Assembly: GCF_009709675.1 (NCBI RefSeq)
Contig: NZ_WMLB01000027.1
Span: forward strand, 1-51,738
DNA: 51,738 nucleotides
Direction of reading: 5' to 3'
From: Agromyces bracchium
GTDB lineage: Bacteria; Actinomycetota; Actinomycetes; Actinomycetales; Microbacteriaceae
The translations under genes and the position numbers were made by a program. Below, piece by piece: positions 32,340-41,557 of the stretch. Each line of letters starts with the position of its first letter. Position 1 is the first letter of the stretch. Below the pieces are notes generated by a model. It worked only from the letters and a program-made list of their open reading frames with translations. It searched no databases and had not been told where the DNA came from.

Positions 32340-35300
32340 TCAGCGACCACGGCGCGCAGATTGACGCTCTGCGATACTCGCGGCGAGGAATTCGACGACG
32401 TCGAGAAGCTGTCGAAGTGCCGCGCCGTCGATCGCGGAGTCGGATGGGACGGGCGATCCGGTTCGCTTGCTCTCGACGTGTTCCTCGTCGCGCGATTCCT
32501 TGGTCAACCGTATTCGGCTCGCGAGCGGACCCGCGAATGCGTTCTTGACCGCCTGCGAGACCCTGTCCGGATCCTTGGCCTCGGGATGCCCAGCCATGAC
32601 CTTCCGCAGCCCGGCCAGCGCGACATTGTCGGCGTGCTTCTGCTTCTCGGTCTTTCGATCGGCGGCGCCCTTGTAGATCATGATCGTGGTCATGCGCGCG
32701 TAGAGCCGGTCGTCGTCCTTCTTCGACATCCGATACTTCGCGTAATTCGAGATGAAGGCCTGGATCCATGCCCGCGGGATGACGTGCTCGCTCTCCAGTC
32801 GATTCTTTTTCGCGCGCTTGTCTCGACCGCCGTAGCCTCTCGAACCTTGATCCTTGTGCCGCCCGACCTCACCCACGACGCCTTTCTTCCCAGCGTCGGC
32901 GAATTCCTCACGCGGTGGCTCACCCGTGTAGCCGATTCGCGCCCAGACCTCCTTGATCACCTTCACAAGGTCGTCGATGGCTGCCCGGTTCTGGGCCTCC
33001 ACCGAATCCTTGGCGTTCACCTTCGCCTTGACGGCTGCCGCCAGGTTGATGACTTCCAATGCCTCTTTGGCCAGCGCGGGCCGCTTGTCGCGTGTCGCTT
33101 TCTTCGCCGCTCGCTTCTGGTGCGCGGCGACTGTCGCCTTTCGACTAGCTATTGTGAGCTCGAGCGCACCCGGGGCGCCGGAAGTCGCGAGCGTGTGCGA
33201 CTCCCCGCCTACGGCGAATGTCCGCTTGAAGAGTCGAAGTGCCGCCGCCTTCCCGGCCTCGACCTTGCCCTTCACCCACGCCTTGCCCGCCGCGACCTTC
33301 GCCTTGACCTTCGTGCTGATGCCCTTGATGCCGCGGATGATCGGGCCGGCGACCTTGAGCCCGGTCTTGATGAGGAAGTCGAGGGCCTTGTTGATCGGCC
33401 GCTGGATGGCCTGGATGATCGAGCGGATCTTCTCGCCGATGCCGCCGATGCCGAGGACGCTCGCGATGAAGCCGATGAGGATCGGCACCATCTGCCCCAG
33501 TGCGCTCTCGACCTTGTCGACGACGACGCCGACCCGGCCCTTCGCGATGTCGACGACGCCGTCGATGACGGTGTTCACGAACTGCGCGATGCGCTCGGCG
33601 TTGTTCACGAAGAACATGACGACGTCGTAGATCAGCTTGCACGCCTTGATGAACGCGGCGGCGGGGTTCAGCAGGCTGATCAGCCAGGTGATGCCCGCGG
33701 CGATGATCTTCGTGATCACGAAGTCCTGGATCTGGTCGACGATCATCGCCTTGAGGTCGCCGATCTTCTCGACGAGCTTGTCCCAGAGCCCGGCCACGCC
33801 CTGGTCCTTGATGATCTGGAAGATCTCGACGCCGCGCTCGACCGCCGCCATCGCCGTCTCGCCGATCTGCCGGACGAGTCGGTTGCGGATGTTCGCCCAG
33901 GTGAGGCCGAACACCGAGGCGAGCAGCTTCACGATGCCCTTGAGGTCGAACGTGTCGGGGATCTCGATGCCCGCGTCTCCGAGTTGGCCGAACAGCCAGC
34001 CGAGGAGGCCCTTCTTGAGGTGCGTGGTGATGTTCGCGAAGAACTTGTCGATGCCGCCCTTGATGCCGCTGATGAGGTTGCCGAGGAAGCCGACCGGATC
34101 GCCGACGATGTCGCCGATGACGCTCGCGGCGCGCGAGAGCGCGCTCCGCAGCATCGCGGCCAGCTGGCGGATGGTGTTGATGACGGCCTTGATCGCGCCG
34201 ATCGCCTTGTCGACGAGCCCACGGTTCTCGGCCTGGAGGGCTTCGATGCGCTCGTCGAGCCCCTTGCGCGCCTCGACGTACTTCGTCGCGAGCGTCTGGA
34301 CGACGTCGTTCTCCTTGTCCTTGACCTCGCTCTCGAGTTGATCGAACCGGTCCCCGATCTCCTTGGCGGCATCCGACCCCACCCGCTGCAGGTCCTTCGG
34401 CAGCGACTTCACGTAGGAGGCGATCTCGCCGCGACCCTTCGCGATGCGCTGCTTCGCCGCGGTCAGGGCTCCGCCGACGAGGTTCGCGACGCGATCGATC
34501 ACGCCGTCCATCTGCGCGAGGTAGAGCTCGCGACCGGCGACGTAGAACTCGTTGACCTTGTCGGGCATGCCGAAGAGCTTGTCCTTGGCCCAACGGAGGC
34601 CCCCGAGCCATCCGCCGTACCGGTCTCGCTTGTAGGCCGACATCTTCGCCGCGACGTACGACTCGAAGCGCGCCCTCGCGGCGGCCTCTCCTCGTTCGAA
34701 CTCCGCCTCGACCTTCGGGTCGATCCCGTCGAGGATCTTCTTCACGTCGGTCTCGGTGGCGCTGAAGATGCCCTGGATCTTGGCGGTGACCTCGGCCCGC
34801 CGCTGCTCGTCCTTCGTCTTCGTGCGGCCCTTGTCGGCGACGAGCTTGGCGAGCGCGGCCGCCTTGGTCCCCTGCATGCCCTGCACGCCCGCCGCCGTGG
34901 CCGCGCCGGCCTGGGCCTTGCCCTGGGTGATGGTCGCCTGCTCCACGGCCCGGTACTCGCCAGGGGCCGAGTCCGCGTGCGCCGCCGCCGTCCGCTTCTC
35001 GGCGAGCGCACCCTCGAACTCGGGCTCGCCCGACTTCGCGAGCTGCTCGTCGGTGACGTTCGCGTCGACCATCTCCTGGTCGACCTCGCGCTTGCCCGCC
35101 TCGAGGTTGAGCTGCTCCGCGGGCGCGGGCTTCGGCACGGCTCCGGCGGCGGGGATCTGCGCGACCTGCCCCGGGTTCTCGGCCGCCATCGGCGTCACGG
35201 GCTTCGGCACGGCCTTCGACTGGTCGGGCGGCGCCGCCGTCGCGGCCTCGATGTCGTGCGCCGCGCCCTCCTTGCCCTGGCCGACGAGCCCCTTCACCTC

Positions 35301-36227
35301 GCCCTTGACCTCGCCGGCCTTGCCCGACTTGGCGTAGTCGTCGGCCTCCTTGAGGGTCTTCGGCGACTTCGCCTCGATCGCGGACTTGACGGCGGCGATG
35401 AAGGCCTTCTTGTCGAAGGTCCCCGGCTGCTGGGCGTCCATCGAGTCGGCCTTGGCGGCCTTCGCCTGACCGAGGAGGTCGTCGCTCGGGGCGACGGCGG
35501 CGTCCTGCGCCGCCTTCGCCTTCGACGCCGCGGGCGGGTGGGCGCGCTTCGCCGCCCCGAACGACTTCACCCCGCCCGCGACCCGCGTGAACGCGGGGTC
35601 CTTCTTCGGTGCGACACCGGGGGGCTGCACCGGCGGAAGGAGCAGCTTGTCGGCCGTCAGCGGCTTCGGCCCCGCGAGGGCCGCCGGGCCGCCGCCGCCT
35701 CCCGCGGCACGCGGGGCCGCCGCGGCCGGCCCGGCCTTGACCGCGGTGCGCTTGGCCGCGGCCTTCCCGAGCGGAGACTTGGCCGGCACGGGCTTCGGCG
35801 GCGGGACGGCCTTCTTCGCCGGCACCGAGCCGGGACCGAAGCCGGTGATCCGCACCGCGAGCGCCGAAGCCGGCGGCTTCATGCCCTCGAGGTCGACCGG
35901 GATCCCGACCGCCTTCGCCTGCTTGAGCCCGCGTTCCACGCGTTCGATGTCGGGTTCGTCGCGGCGCAGCTCGACGAGCGCGCCGTCGATCTCGACGACC
36001 GCGTCGCCGCCGGGCCGCCGCCACTTCGCGGCGACGAGGGCGCTGACCGCGGCGTTCCCGGCCGCGCGCTGCAGCGCGAGGATCGACTCGGTGCCGGGCG
36101 GCGCCGCTCCGCGGTCCAGGCTCCGGCGGGCTGCGGCGAGCGCGGTGGTCGTCGCCGAGCGGATGCCGCCGGGCGGGCGCCGATCGACGGGCGGTCGATC
36201 GCGTGTCGTCTCCGCGGCGAGCGTCAT
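32340..36227 (-). CDS. Giant eCIS-associated toxin-like protein with variable C-terminal domain
   Basis: This 1295-residue protein has a disordered head with LQRAAGNAAV at 52-61, a Lys/Ala/Pro-rich section to about 350, a coiled, charged region (about 450-720; GYxGGWLGGLRWAKDKLFGMPDKV), and hydrophobic helices (about 730-970; NPAAAFIKACKLIYDVVMFFVNN, VPILIGFIASVLGIGG). A short junction, FAVGGESHTL near 1003-1012, precedes a 280-residue end with ESEHVIPRAW around 1143. Such long helical stems with a swappable end are typical of eCIS-linked toxins. The E-x-E-H-x-I-P element is reminiscent of HNH-type nucleases, but no family is secure. The DNA coding the end is visibly richer in A/T than the rest. 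It is directly followed by the sheath gene; no immunity gene is evident. Confidence 0.78.
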   Translation of the reverse strand: MTLAAETTRDRPPVDRRPPGGIRSATTTALAAARRSLDRGAAPPGTESILALQRAAGNAAVSALVAAKWRRPGGDAVVEIDGALVELRRDEPDIERVERGLKQAKAVGIPVDLEGMKPPASALAVRITGFGPGSVPAKKAVPPPKPVPAKSPLGKAAAKRTAVKAGPAAAAPRAAGGGGGPAALAGPKPLTADKLLLPPVQPPGVAPKKDPAFTRVAGGVKSFGAAKRAHPPAASKAKAAQDAAVAPSDDLLGQAKAAKADSMDAQQPGTFDKKAFIAAVKSAIEAKSPKTLKEADDYAKSGKAGEVKGEVKGLVGQGKEGAAHDIEAATAAPPDQSKAVPKPVTPMAAENPGQVAQIPAAGAVPKPAPAEQLNLEAGKREVDQEMVDANVTDEQLAKSGEPEFEGALAEKRTAAAHADSAPGEYRAVEQATITQGKAQAGAATAAGVQGMQGTKAAALAKLVADKGRTKTKDEQRRAEVTAKIQGIFSATETDVKKILDGIDPKVEAEFERGEAAARARFESYVAAKMSAYKRDRYGGWLGGLRWAKDKLFGMPDKVNEFYVAGRELYLAQMDGVIDRVANLVGGALTAAKQRIAKGRGEIASYVKSLPKDLQRVGSDAAKEIGDRFDQLESEVKDKENDVVQTLATKYVEARKGLDERIEALQAENRGLVDKAIGAIKAVINTIRQLAAMLRSALSRAASVIGDIVGDPVGFLGNLISGIKGGIDKFFANITTHLKKGLLGWLFGQLGDAGIEIPDTFDLKGIVKLLASVFGLTWANIRNRLVRQIGETAMAAVERGVEIFQIIKDQGVAGLWDKLVEKIGDLKAMIVDQIQDFVITKIIAAGITWLISLLNPAAAFIKACKLIYDVVMFFVNNAERIAQFVNTVIDGVVDIAKGRVGVVVDKVESALGQMVPILIGFIASVLGIGGIGEKIRSIIQAIQRPINKALDFLIKTGLKVAGPIIRGIKGISTKVKAKVAAGKAWVKGKVEAGKAAALRLFKRTFAVGGESHTLATSGAPGALELTIASRKATVAAHQKRAAKKATRDKRPALAKEALEVINLAAAVKAKVNAKDSVEAQNRAAIDDLVKVIKEVWARIGYTGEPPREEFADAGKKGVVGEVGRHKDQGSRGYGGRDKRAKKNRLESEHVIPRAWIQAFISNYAKYRMSKKDDDRLYARMTTIMIYKGAADRKTEKQKHADNVALAGLRKVMAGHPEAKDPDRVSQAVKNAFAGPLASRIRLTKESRDEEHVESKRTGSPVPSDSAIDGAALRQLLDVVEFLAASIAERQSARRGR

Positions 36228-36300
36228 CGACGTCGACTCCGGTCAAGTGCCGGGCGTCGGTCGGGGCGGTGCGGAGGTCCGAGCCATGGCCGGTCGCGGC

Positions 36301-37014
36301 TCAGGTCGCCGCCTCCTCCTCCGGTTCCTCCGCATCCTGGCGCTGCACGAAGAGGCCCTGGACGGACTCGTCCTCCTCCTCTTCGCCCTGGCGCTGCACG
36401 GTCGGGGTCGCGCCCGGGTCATCCGCCTGCCGCTGCACCGGCGTCGGCTCGCCCATCACGCGCGCCGCGTTGTCGGCGGCCGCGCGTTCGAACCGGTCGC
36501 CCGGGTCGCTGACGCTGATGCCGCTGCCCGCGGGCGACCCGTCGACCGGTCCGGAACGCTGCTGCACGACATGCGTGAGCTCGTGCGCGATCGTGGTCCG
36601 CCCCGCCGTCGTCGACGGGTCGTAGGCGTCGCGCTGGAACACGACGTGCGACCCGACGGTGTACGCGTGCGCGTTGACCGACCGCGCGGACTCGTGCGCC
36701 GGCGCATCCGTGTGCACCTTCACGTCGCCGAAGTCGGCGCCGAGCCGCTCCTCCATGTCGGTGCGCAGCCCGGGGTCGAGCGACGCGCCGCCCGACGAGA
36801 TCACGTCGTGCACGGGCGATCGGCCCTCCTCGACGAGGTCGCTGACCGCGCCGTTGCCGGCGTCGCGCTGCAGTCGCAGCAACCCGGCGGGTCCGATCGC
36901 GTCGGCGCGCCGCGCGGCGAGCCCTGCCGCCTCCGTCGCGACCGACGCCTCGCGTGCGGTCTCCGGCTTGCGGCCCGCCGCCGGCTCGGCGGGGTCCCAG
37001 TCGTGTGCGTGCAT
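36301..37014 (-). CDS. DUF4157 metallopeptidase-like eCIS protein
   Basis: The ATG at 37014 is preferred; a longer frame adds basic shadow sequence. The 237-residue product has LQRDAGNGAV at 48-57, then the DUF4157 core: LDPGLRTDMEERLGADFGDVKVHTDAPAHESARSVNAHAYTVGSHVVFQ and the zinc-binding-type IAHELTHVVQQ (142-151), HExxH intact. The acidic tail carries three VQRQ motifs (PVQRQ, TVQRQ, FVQRQ). DUF4157 proteins are among the commonest companions of eCIS loci, proposed to act as cargo or processing enzymes. It stands between the CHAT-like gene and the giant toxin-like gene, 73 bases ahead of the latter. Confidence 0.88.
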   Translation of the reverse strand: MHAHDWDPAEPAAGRKPETAREASVATEAAGLAARRADAIGPAGLLRLQRDAGNGAVSDLVEEGRSPVHDVISSGGASLDPGLRTDMEERLGADFGDVKVHTDAPAHESARSVNAHAYTVGSHVVFQRDAYDPSTTAGRTTIAHELTHVVQQRSGPVDGSPAGSGISVSDPGDRFERAAADNAARVMGEPTPVQRQADDPGATPTVQRQGEEEEDESVQGLFVQRQDAEEPEEEAAT

Positions 37015-37123
37015 GGTCCACCTCCACGATCGCCCGATTCCATTGCACCGCCGCCGCGCCCCGGCCGGGCGAGGTCTGCCCCTTCGGGCACCCGGATGCA
37101 CCCGAACGGCCTCCGACACGCGA

Positions 37124-39508
37124 TCACGGGAGCACCACGACGTAGCGCTTCGACACGTAGCGCATGTGCCCGCCGAAGAGCACGGCGAACCATGCTCCGC
37201 TCTGCCCGATGATGTCGATGCGCGCCCCGCGCGGGAGCACGTCCACGCGCGCCGTCGCGAGGTCGGGTCCCTCGCGGACGTTGAGCCAGGCGGGCGTCGT
37301 GCGGCCCACCTTCGACAGCGATTCGACCGCGGCGACGGCCCCGCCCCCGGCCGCTGGCGGAGTCGGGGCGGTCCGTACGATGCCGAGCTTCGTGAGGATC
37401 GTGTTCTCGGACGGATCGGCGTCCGTGAGCCGGTCGACGCTCTCCCCCGCGGGCGGCCGCAGCCGCGTCCCGCCTCCGGCGTTGGCGCGGAAGAATCCCT
37501 CGGTGTGGGCGTGCGGCCACGTCGCGCCCCCGAGCATGATGTGAGCCCGCGTGGGCGCGGCGGCGCTCGCGTGCGGGAGGAGGTCGACGATGCGCGTGGC
37601 GAGCCACTCGTCGGACAGGTGCTTCCGGAGTGCGTCGAGCGAGGTCGCGGCTTGCACGATGCCGGTGATCGCCGCCACCCGGGTCGGGTCTGGGCCGAGG
37701 CGCACCTGATCGAGGGCGACGCGCCCGCCGGCGCCGATCGAGCCGATCGCCCGGATCTTCGGGGCCAGTTTCGATTCGAACGCGGCCGCGTTCTCCATGC
37801 CCCAGATCTCGCCCGGCGTCTGATGGTCGGAGTCGTGGAACTCGCTGAGCCCGCGCGAGGACTGCTCGGCGACGCGTGCCAGCCCCGAGATGTCCCCGGT
37901 CGATTCGAAGACGTCGAAGATCTCCGCGATGACCACGTCGCCGTACGACGTGAATCCGTGCCCCTTGCGCGCCGTCATGGCCGCGGTCGCGGCGGCGGCA
38001 TCCCGCGCCCACAGCACCACGAGGCTTCGGGCGGCGCCCTCGGGCTCATGGCCCTTCTCGACGTAGTCGGCCGGGTTCGTCGAGGCGGCGGCCTCGTCGC
38101 CCGGGATCGTCTGGTGCAGCTCGCCTGCGGCCGTGATGTACGAGCCGGGGCCGACGGATGCCACGTTCCCCTCGACGGTGCGCCCGCCCGCCATGTTGCG
38201 GATGAGCGTGGCGATGCTGGGGTTCGTCGTCAGGCTGTGGAGGATCGTCGCGCGCGCGAGTGCGGGGTTCGCCGGAAGGTTGTCGGCGACGGGCTCGGCC
38301 GCGGTCAGGCAGGCGTTCAGGACGATACGGGCGTCGGGGCCGGGTGCCATCACGGCGACGAGGCCGCGGATGAATCGCTCGGTCCGTCGCCTGCTCGTGG
38401 TGCCCGGGGCGTCGGAGGCGGCCGAGTCCGGTGCACCCGGACGCCCGGCCAGCTCGATGCCGGTCGGCCCGCCGTGGCCGGCCAGCATCACCTGCTTGAC
38501 CCGGCCCGCCTGGCCGTAGGTCCGCGCCAGGGCGGTGAGACGTGCGCCGGCGGCCTCGAGGGTCGTGGCGCCCTCGATCATCAGCGCGAGGTTGGCGGCG
38601 TTGGTGACGACATCGGTGAGCTGCGCGTCGTCGTGGAAGGCGCCGTTGTGGTCGGTCCCGGTGTGCAGGATGATCAGCAGCGGCTTGCTGCGGCTCCGGT
38701 CCGCCCGGTTCGTGATCAGCTGCTTGAGCAGCGCCTCCTGGAAGCGGTGCAGGTTCCGCACGTCGGGGACCTTCCCGATGTACGCGGCGGGGTCGGCGCC
38801 CCACTCCCGGTACGACTTCGAGTCGCGCCCCGTGTCGGCCTCGAGGTAGGCGTGGGCACGGCGGAAGTACGACGCGAGGTCGGCGGCCCTGCCGCTCCCG
38901 GAGAGCACGCCGAGCTCGGCCTTCGCTTCGTCCGTCCCGCCGAGACCCCGGTGAAGGTCCGCCTTGGGCAGTCGCGTCTCGAGCTCGCGGATCGTGCCGC
39001 CGAGCTTCACCGCGTCCGCGAGCGCGGTCGTCCCGTCCGGCGGCTCGGCCGAGTCCTTCCGCTGCGATGCGCGGGCGAAGACCTCGAGGTCGCGCCGGTC
39101 GGTCGCCGATTGCGCGACGAGGTCGGCGCACGTGAACGGCCGGCACGGGTCCATGGGCGCAGGCGCACCGCGACGCGCCCACCGGAGCAGGTCCATGAGA
39201 TCCCGACGGGTCGCCGCCGACAGTGCCGGGTCGGTCATCCAGTCGGGCCGGTCGCGGGCGTAGTCGTCGAGCTCGCCGAGCGTGAGCGTCGTGAGCGTCG
39301 CCGCGGGCTTGAACGCGACGACCGGTGCGACCGGTGGTGCGCCCTGCCGTTGCAGCACGCCGGCGACGGCATCGTTCCCCGCGGACCGCTGAAGGTCGAC
39401 GACGCGCTGCGCAGGCGCGGGTTCCGCCCTCAACGGAGGCTGCCGGTCGCGCCGTCGCCCGTCGAGCCGTGTCGGCCTCCTGCCGGCCCCGGACGCGAGG
39501 CGCGTCAT
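37124..39508 (-). CDS. Caspase/CHAT-like candidate peptidase with SH3b C-terminus
   Basis: The 794-residue protein has LQRSAGNDAV at 39-48 and LQRQ at 52-55 in a disordered head. The middle region resembles a clan CD (caspase/CHAT) fold: strand PLLIILHTGTDHNGAF near 276-291, the dyad-type His345 in VMLAGHGG and Cys400 in RIVLNACLTAA, both after hydrophobic strands as in that clan. Residues 735-794 (LNVREGPDLATARVDVLPRGARIDIIGQSGAWFAV...YVSKRYV) are an SH3b domain. The region between, about 450-700, is unrecognised. It overlaps the ATPase gene by four bases (ATGA). A proteolytic effector, or a processing enzyme for the operon's xQR-containing proteins, are the leading ideas; both are inference. 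Confidence 0.72.
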   Translation of the reverse strand: MTRLASGAGRRPTRLDGRRRDRQPPLRAEPAPAQRVVDLQRSAGNDAVAGVLQRQGAPPVAPVVAFKPAATLTTLTLGELDDYARDRPDWMTDPALSAATRRDLMDLLRWARRGAPAPMDPCRPFTCADLVAQSATDRRDLEVFARASQRKDSAEPPDGTTALADAVKLGGTIRELETRLPKADLHRGLGGTDEAKAELGVLSGSGRAADLASYFRRAHAYLEADTGRDSKSYREWGADPAAYIGKVPDVRNLHRFQEALLKQLITNRADRSRSKPLLIILHTGTDHNGAFHDDAQLTDVVTNAANLALMIEGATTLEAAGARLTALARTYGQAGRVKQVMLAGHGGPTGIELAGRPGAPDSAASDAPGTTSRRRTERFIRGLVAVMAPGPDARIVLNACLTAAEPVADNLPANPALARATILHSLTTNPSIATLIRNMAGGRTVEGNVASVGPGSYITAAGELHQTIPGDEAAASTNPADYVEKGHEPEGAARSLVVLWARDAAAATAAMTARKGHGFTSYGDVVIAEIFDVFESTGDISGLARVAEQSSRGLSEFHDSDHQTPGEIWGMENAAAFESKLAPKIRAIGSIGAGGRVALDQVRLGPDPTRVAAITGIVQAATSLDALRKHLSDEWLATRIVDLLPHASAAAPTRAHIMLGGATWPHAHTEGFFRANAGGGTRLRPPAGESVDRLTDADPSENTILTKLGIVRTAPTPPAAGGGAVAAVESLSKVGRTTPAWLNVREGPDLATARVDVLPRGARIDIIGQSGAWFAVLFGGHMRYVSKRYVVVLP

Positions 39509-41556
39509 CCGCTGCCCACCTCGGCCCAGTAGCGGCCGAACTCGCGCTCGACCACGAGCCGGCCGAGCTTGCGGTACTCGCGGTGCACCGCGACGATGAG
39601 GTGCTTCATGCGCACCGTGCCGTGCTCGGCCGCGGCGAGGTACGCGGCGGTGATGGCGGCAGAGCGGATGGCGCCGCCCGCGAGCTCGAACGACTGGCCG
39701 AGGAACTCGAGGTCGATGTCGTCGTCGCGGCCGAGCCGGCTGCCGAGGCTGCGGTCCCAGAGCCTGGACCGGTGGGCGGCGTCCGGCATCGGGAAGTCGA
39801 CGATGACGTCGAGGCGCCGCGTGAACGCCTCGTCGATGTTCGCCCGGAGGTTCGTCGCGAGGATCGCGAGGCCGTCGAAGGTCTCCATGCGCTGCAGCAG
39901 GTAGGCGCTCTCGACGTTCGCGTACCGGTCGTGCGCGTCCTTCACGTCGCTGCGCTTGCCGAACACGGCGTCGGCCTCGTCGAAGAGCAGCACCGCGTTG
40001 GTGCCCGTCGCGGCCCGGAAGATCCGCTCGAGGTTCTTCTCCGTCTCGCCGATGTACTTGTCGATGACCGTCGACAGGTCGATGACGTAGAGGTCGAGCC
40101 CGAGCCCGCCGGCGACCACCTCGGCCGACATCGTCTTGCCCGTGCCGGAGTCCCCGGCGAAGAGGGCGACCACCCCGTGGCCCCGACCGCCGCCCGGTCG
40201 CATGCCCCAGTCACCCAGCACCTGTTCGCGATGGCGTGCGCGCAGCTCGATCTCTTGGAGGGCGTTCAGCGGCGCCGCGGGGAGCACGAGGTCGTCCCAG
40301 CCGACCCGCGGGTCGACGCGGCGGGCGAGGCGATCGAGCGCCGACGCGTTCTCGGCTCGCGCTCCGGCGGCGAGGTCGTCGGCCGTCAGCGCGCCGCTCC
40401 GGGAGACCGTCGCCTGCGTGCGCGCCGTGCGCGCCGCGCGCTGCACCTGCTCGGGACGGAGCCGGAACTGGCCGGTGACCTCGGCGACGTCGATCGACTC
40501 GGCGGCGGGCCCGAGGAAGTCGCGCCACAGCCGCGCGCGATCGTCGACGGTCGTCGGTTCGACCTCGATCATCGCCGGCAGCTCGCGCCACCACGACGGG
40601 TTCCAGGTCGTGTCGCCGACGAACACCGTCGGCTGGGGCGAGTCGGCGAGCACCTCGACGAGCGCGGCGGGTGTCGTCTCGGTGAGCGGCCCGACGATGA
40701 GGCCGGAGCCGCGCAGCCGCACCTCGCGGACCGCGGCGTGGGCGAGCGGGATCGCCTCCTGCTCGCCGCCGAGCCGGGAGAGGTCGAGGTAGAGCGCGCC
40801 GAGCCCCTGCGCCCGCAGTCCGCGATGGGCGACGGCCTCGCCCGAGCCGGTGGCCGGCTCGCGCAGGTGGATGAGACGGATGCCGGCCGCGAGCGCGGCC
40901 GCCACGCGGCTCGGGTCGCCCCATTCGACCGACGACGGGTCGCGGACGACGCCCTCGAGCGCGCGGTCGGGCCCGTCGTCGCCCAGCAGGTGTCCGACGA
41001 CGCGGTCGGGGACCCGCACCGCCCGGCCCGGCAGCGGCCGCTCGTCGTCCTCGACGACCACGAGGCCGCCCGAGACGAGCGGCCCGGAGATGAGCCGGGC
41101 CCGGTCGGCCGCCGACGTGAGCGGCACCCCGCAGAGTTCGAGTGCGAGCGCGAACGACGGACGGCGGCGGCCGACGTCGTCGTTGAGGTACCCGAAGAAG
41201 CGCTCGAACCTCGGGTCGAGGTCGGCCGCCAGCGCGATGACGAGCAGGTCCTCGTCGATCGGGCCCAGGCCGAAGGCCTGCGACAGGCGCCGGAGCCGGA
41301 GTTGGTGCCCGGCGGCCTCGGCGAGGTCGGCGGCCTGCTCGGTCTCGGCGAGGCGAGCCGAGGCATCCGACCAGTCGGGCACCCCCGGCGCCCCCGCCAG
41401 CAGGCGGTCGACCATCTCGTCGCTGAGGTAGAGCCCGCGGAACGGATCGTCGGGCTGCGGATCGACCGCACGCCGAGCCGCCACCAGCCGTCGGATCCGG
41501 TCCTCGATGACGCCGACCCGACCCAGCAGGTGCACGATGCCGGGGTCGGAGATCAT
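39505..41556 (-). CDS. AAA+ ATPase of the eCIS (Afp15/Cis15-like)
   Basis: Of several in-frame starts the ATG at 41556, one base beyond the stop of the DUF4255 gene, is chosen. The 683-residue product has an N-terminal helical domain with a degenerate ATPase-like portion (about 90-400) and a C-terminal AAA+ domain: Walker A GDSGTGKT near 468, Walker B AVLLFDEAD near 525, sensor 1 ILATNLRANIDEAFTRRLD. This two-part layout matches the eCIS ATPase (Afp15/Pvc15), thought to assist particle assembly or disassembly, or cargo loading. It is coupled to the CHAT-like gene. Confidence 0.9.
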   Translation of the reverse strand: MISDPGIVHLLGRVGVIEDRIRRLVAARRAVDPQPDDPFRGLYLSDEMVDRLLAGAPGVPDWSDASARLAETEQAADLAEAAGHQLRLRRLSQAFGLGPIDEDLLVIALAADLDPRFERFFGYLNDDVGRRRPSFALALELCGVPLTSAADRARLISGPLVSGGLVVVEDDERPLPGRAVRVPDRVVGHLLGDDGPDRALEGVVRDPSSVEWGDPSRVAAALAAGIRLIHLREPATGSGEAVAHRGLRAQGLGALYLDLSRLGGEQEAIPLAHAAVREVRLRGSGLIVGPLTETTPAALVEVLADSPQPTVFVGDTTWNPSWWRELPAMIEVEPTTVDDRARLWRDFLGPAAESIDVAEVTGQFRLRPEQVQRAARTARTQATVSRSGALTADDLAAGARAENASALDRLARRVDPRVGWDDLVLPAAPLNALQEIELRARHREQVLGDWGMRPGGGRGHGVVALFAGDSGTGKTMSAEVVAGGLGLDLYVIDLSTVIDKYIGETEKNLERIFRAATGTNAVLLFDEADAVFGKRSDVKDAHDRYANVESAYLLQRMETFDGLAILATNLRANIDEAFTRRLDVIVDFPMPDAAHRSRLWDRSLGSRLGRDDDIDLEFLGQSFELAGGAIRSAAITAAYLAAAEHGTVRMKHLIVAVHREYRKLGRLVVEREFGRYWAEVGSG

Positions 41557-41557
41557 G

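Noticed and set aside
32304..36512. A plus-strand open frame of about 1400 codons opposite the giant toxin-like gene
   Set aside because: It is an antisense shadow caused by high GC at third codon positions; its sequence is Asp/Arg/Leu-rich without domains, whereas the minus-strand frame has recognisable elements and fits the operon.
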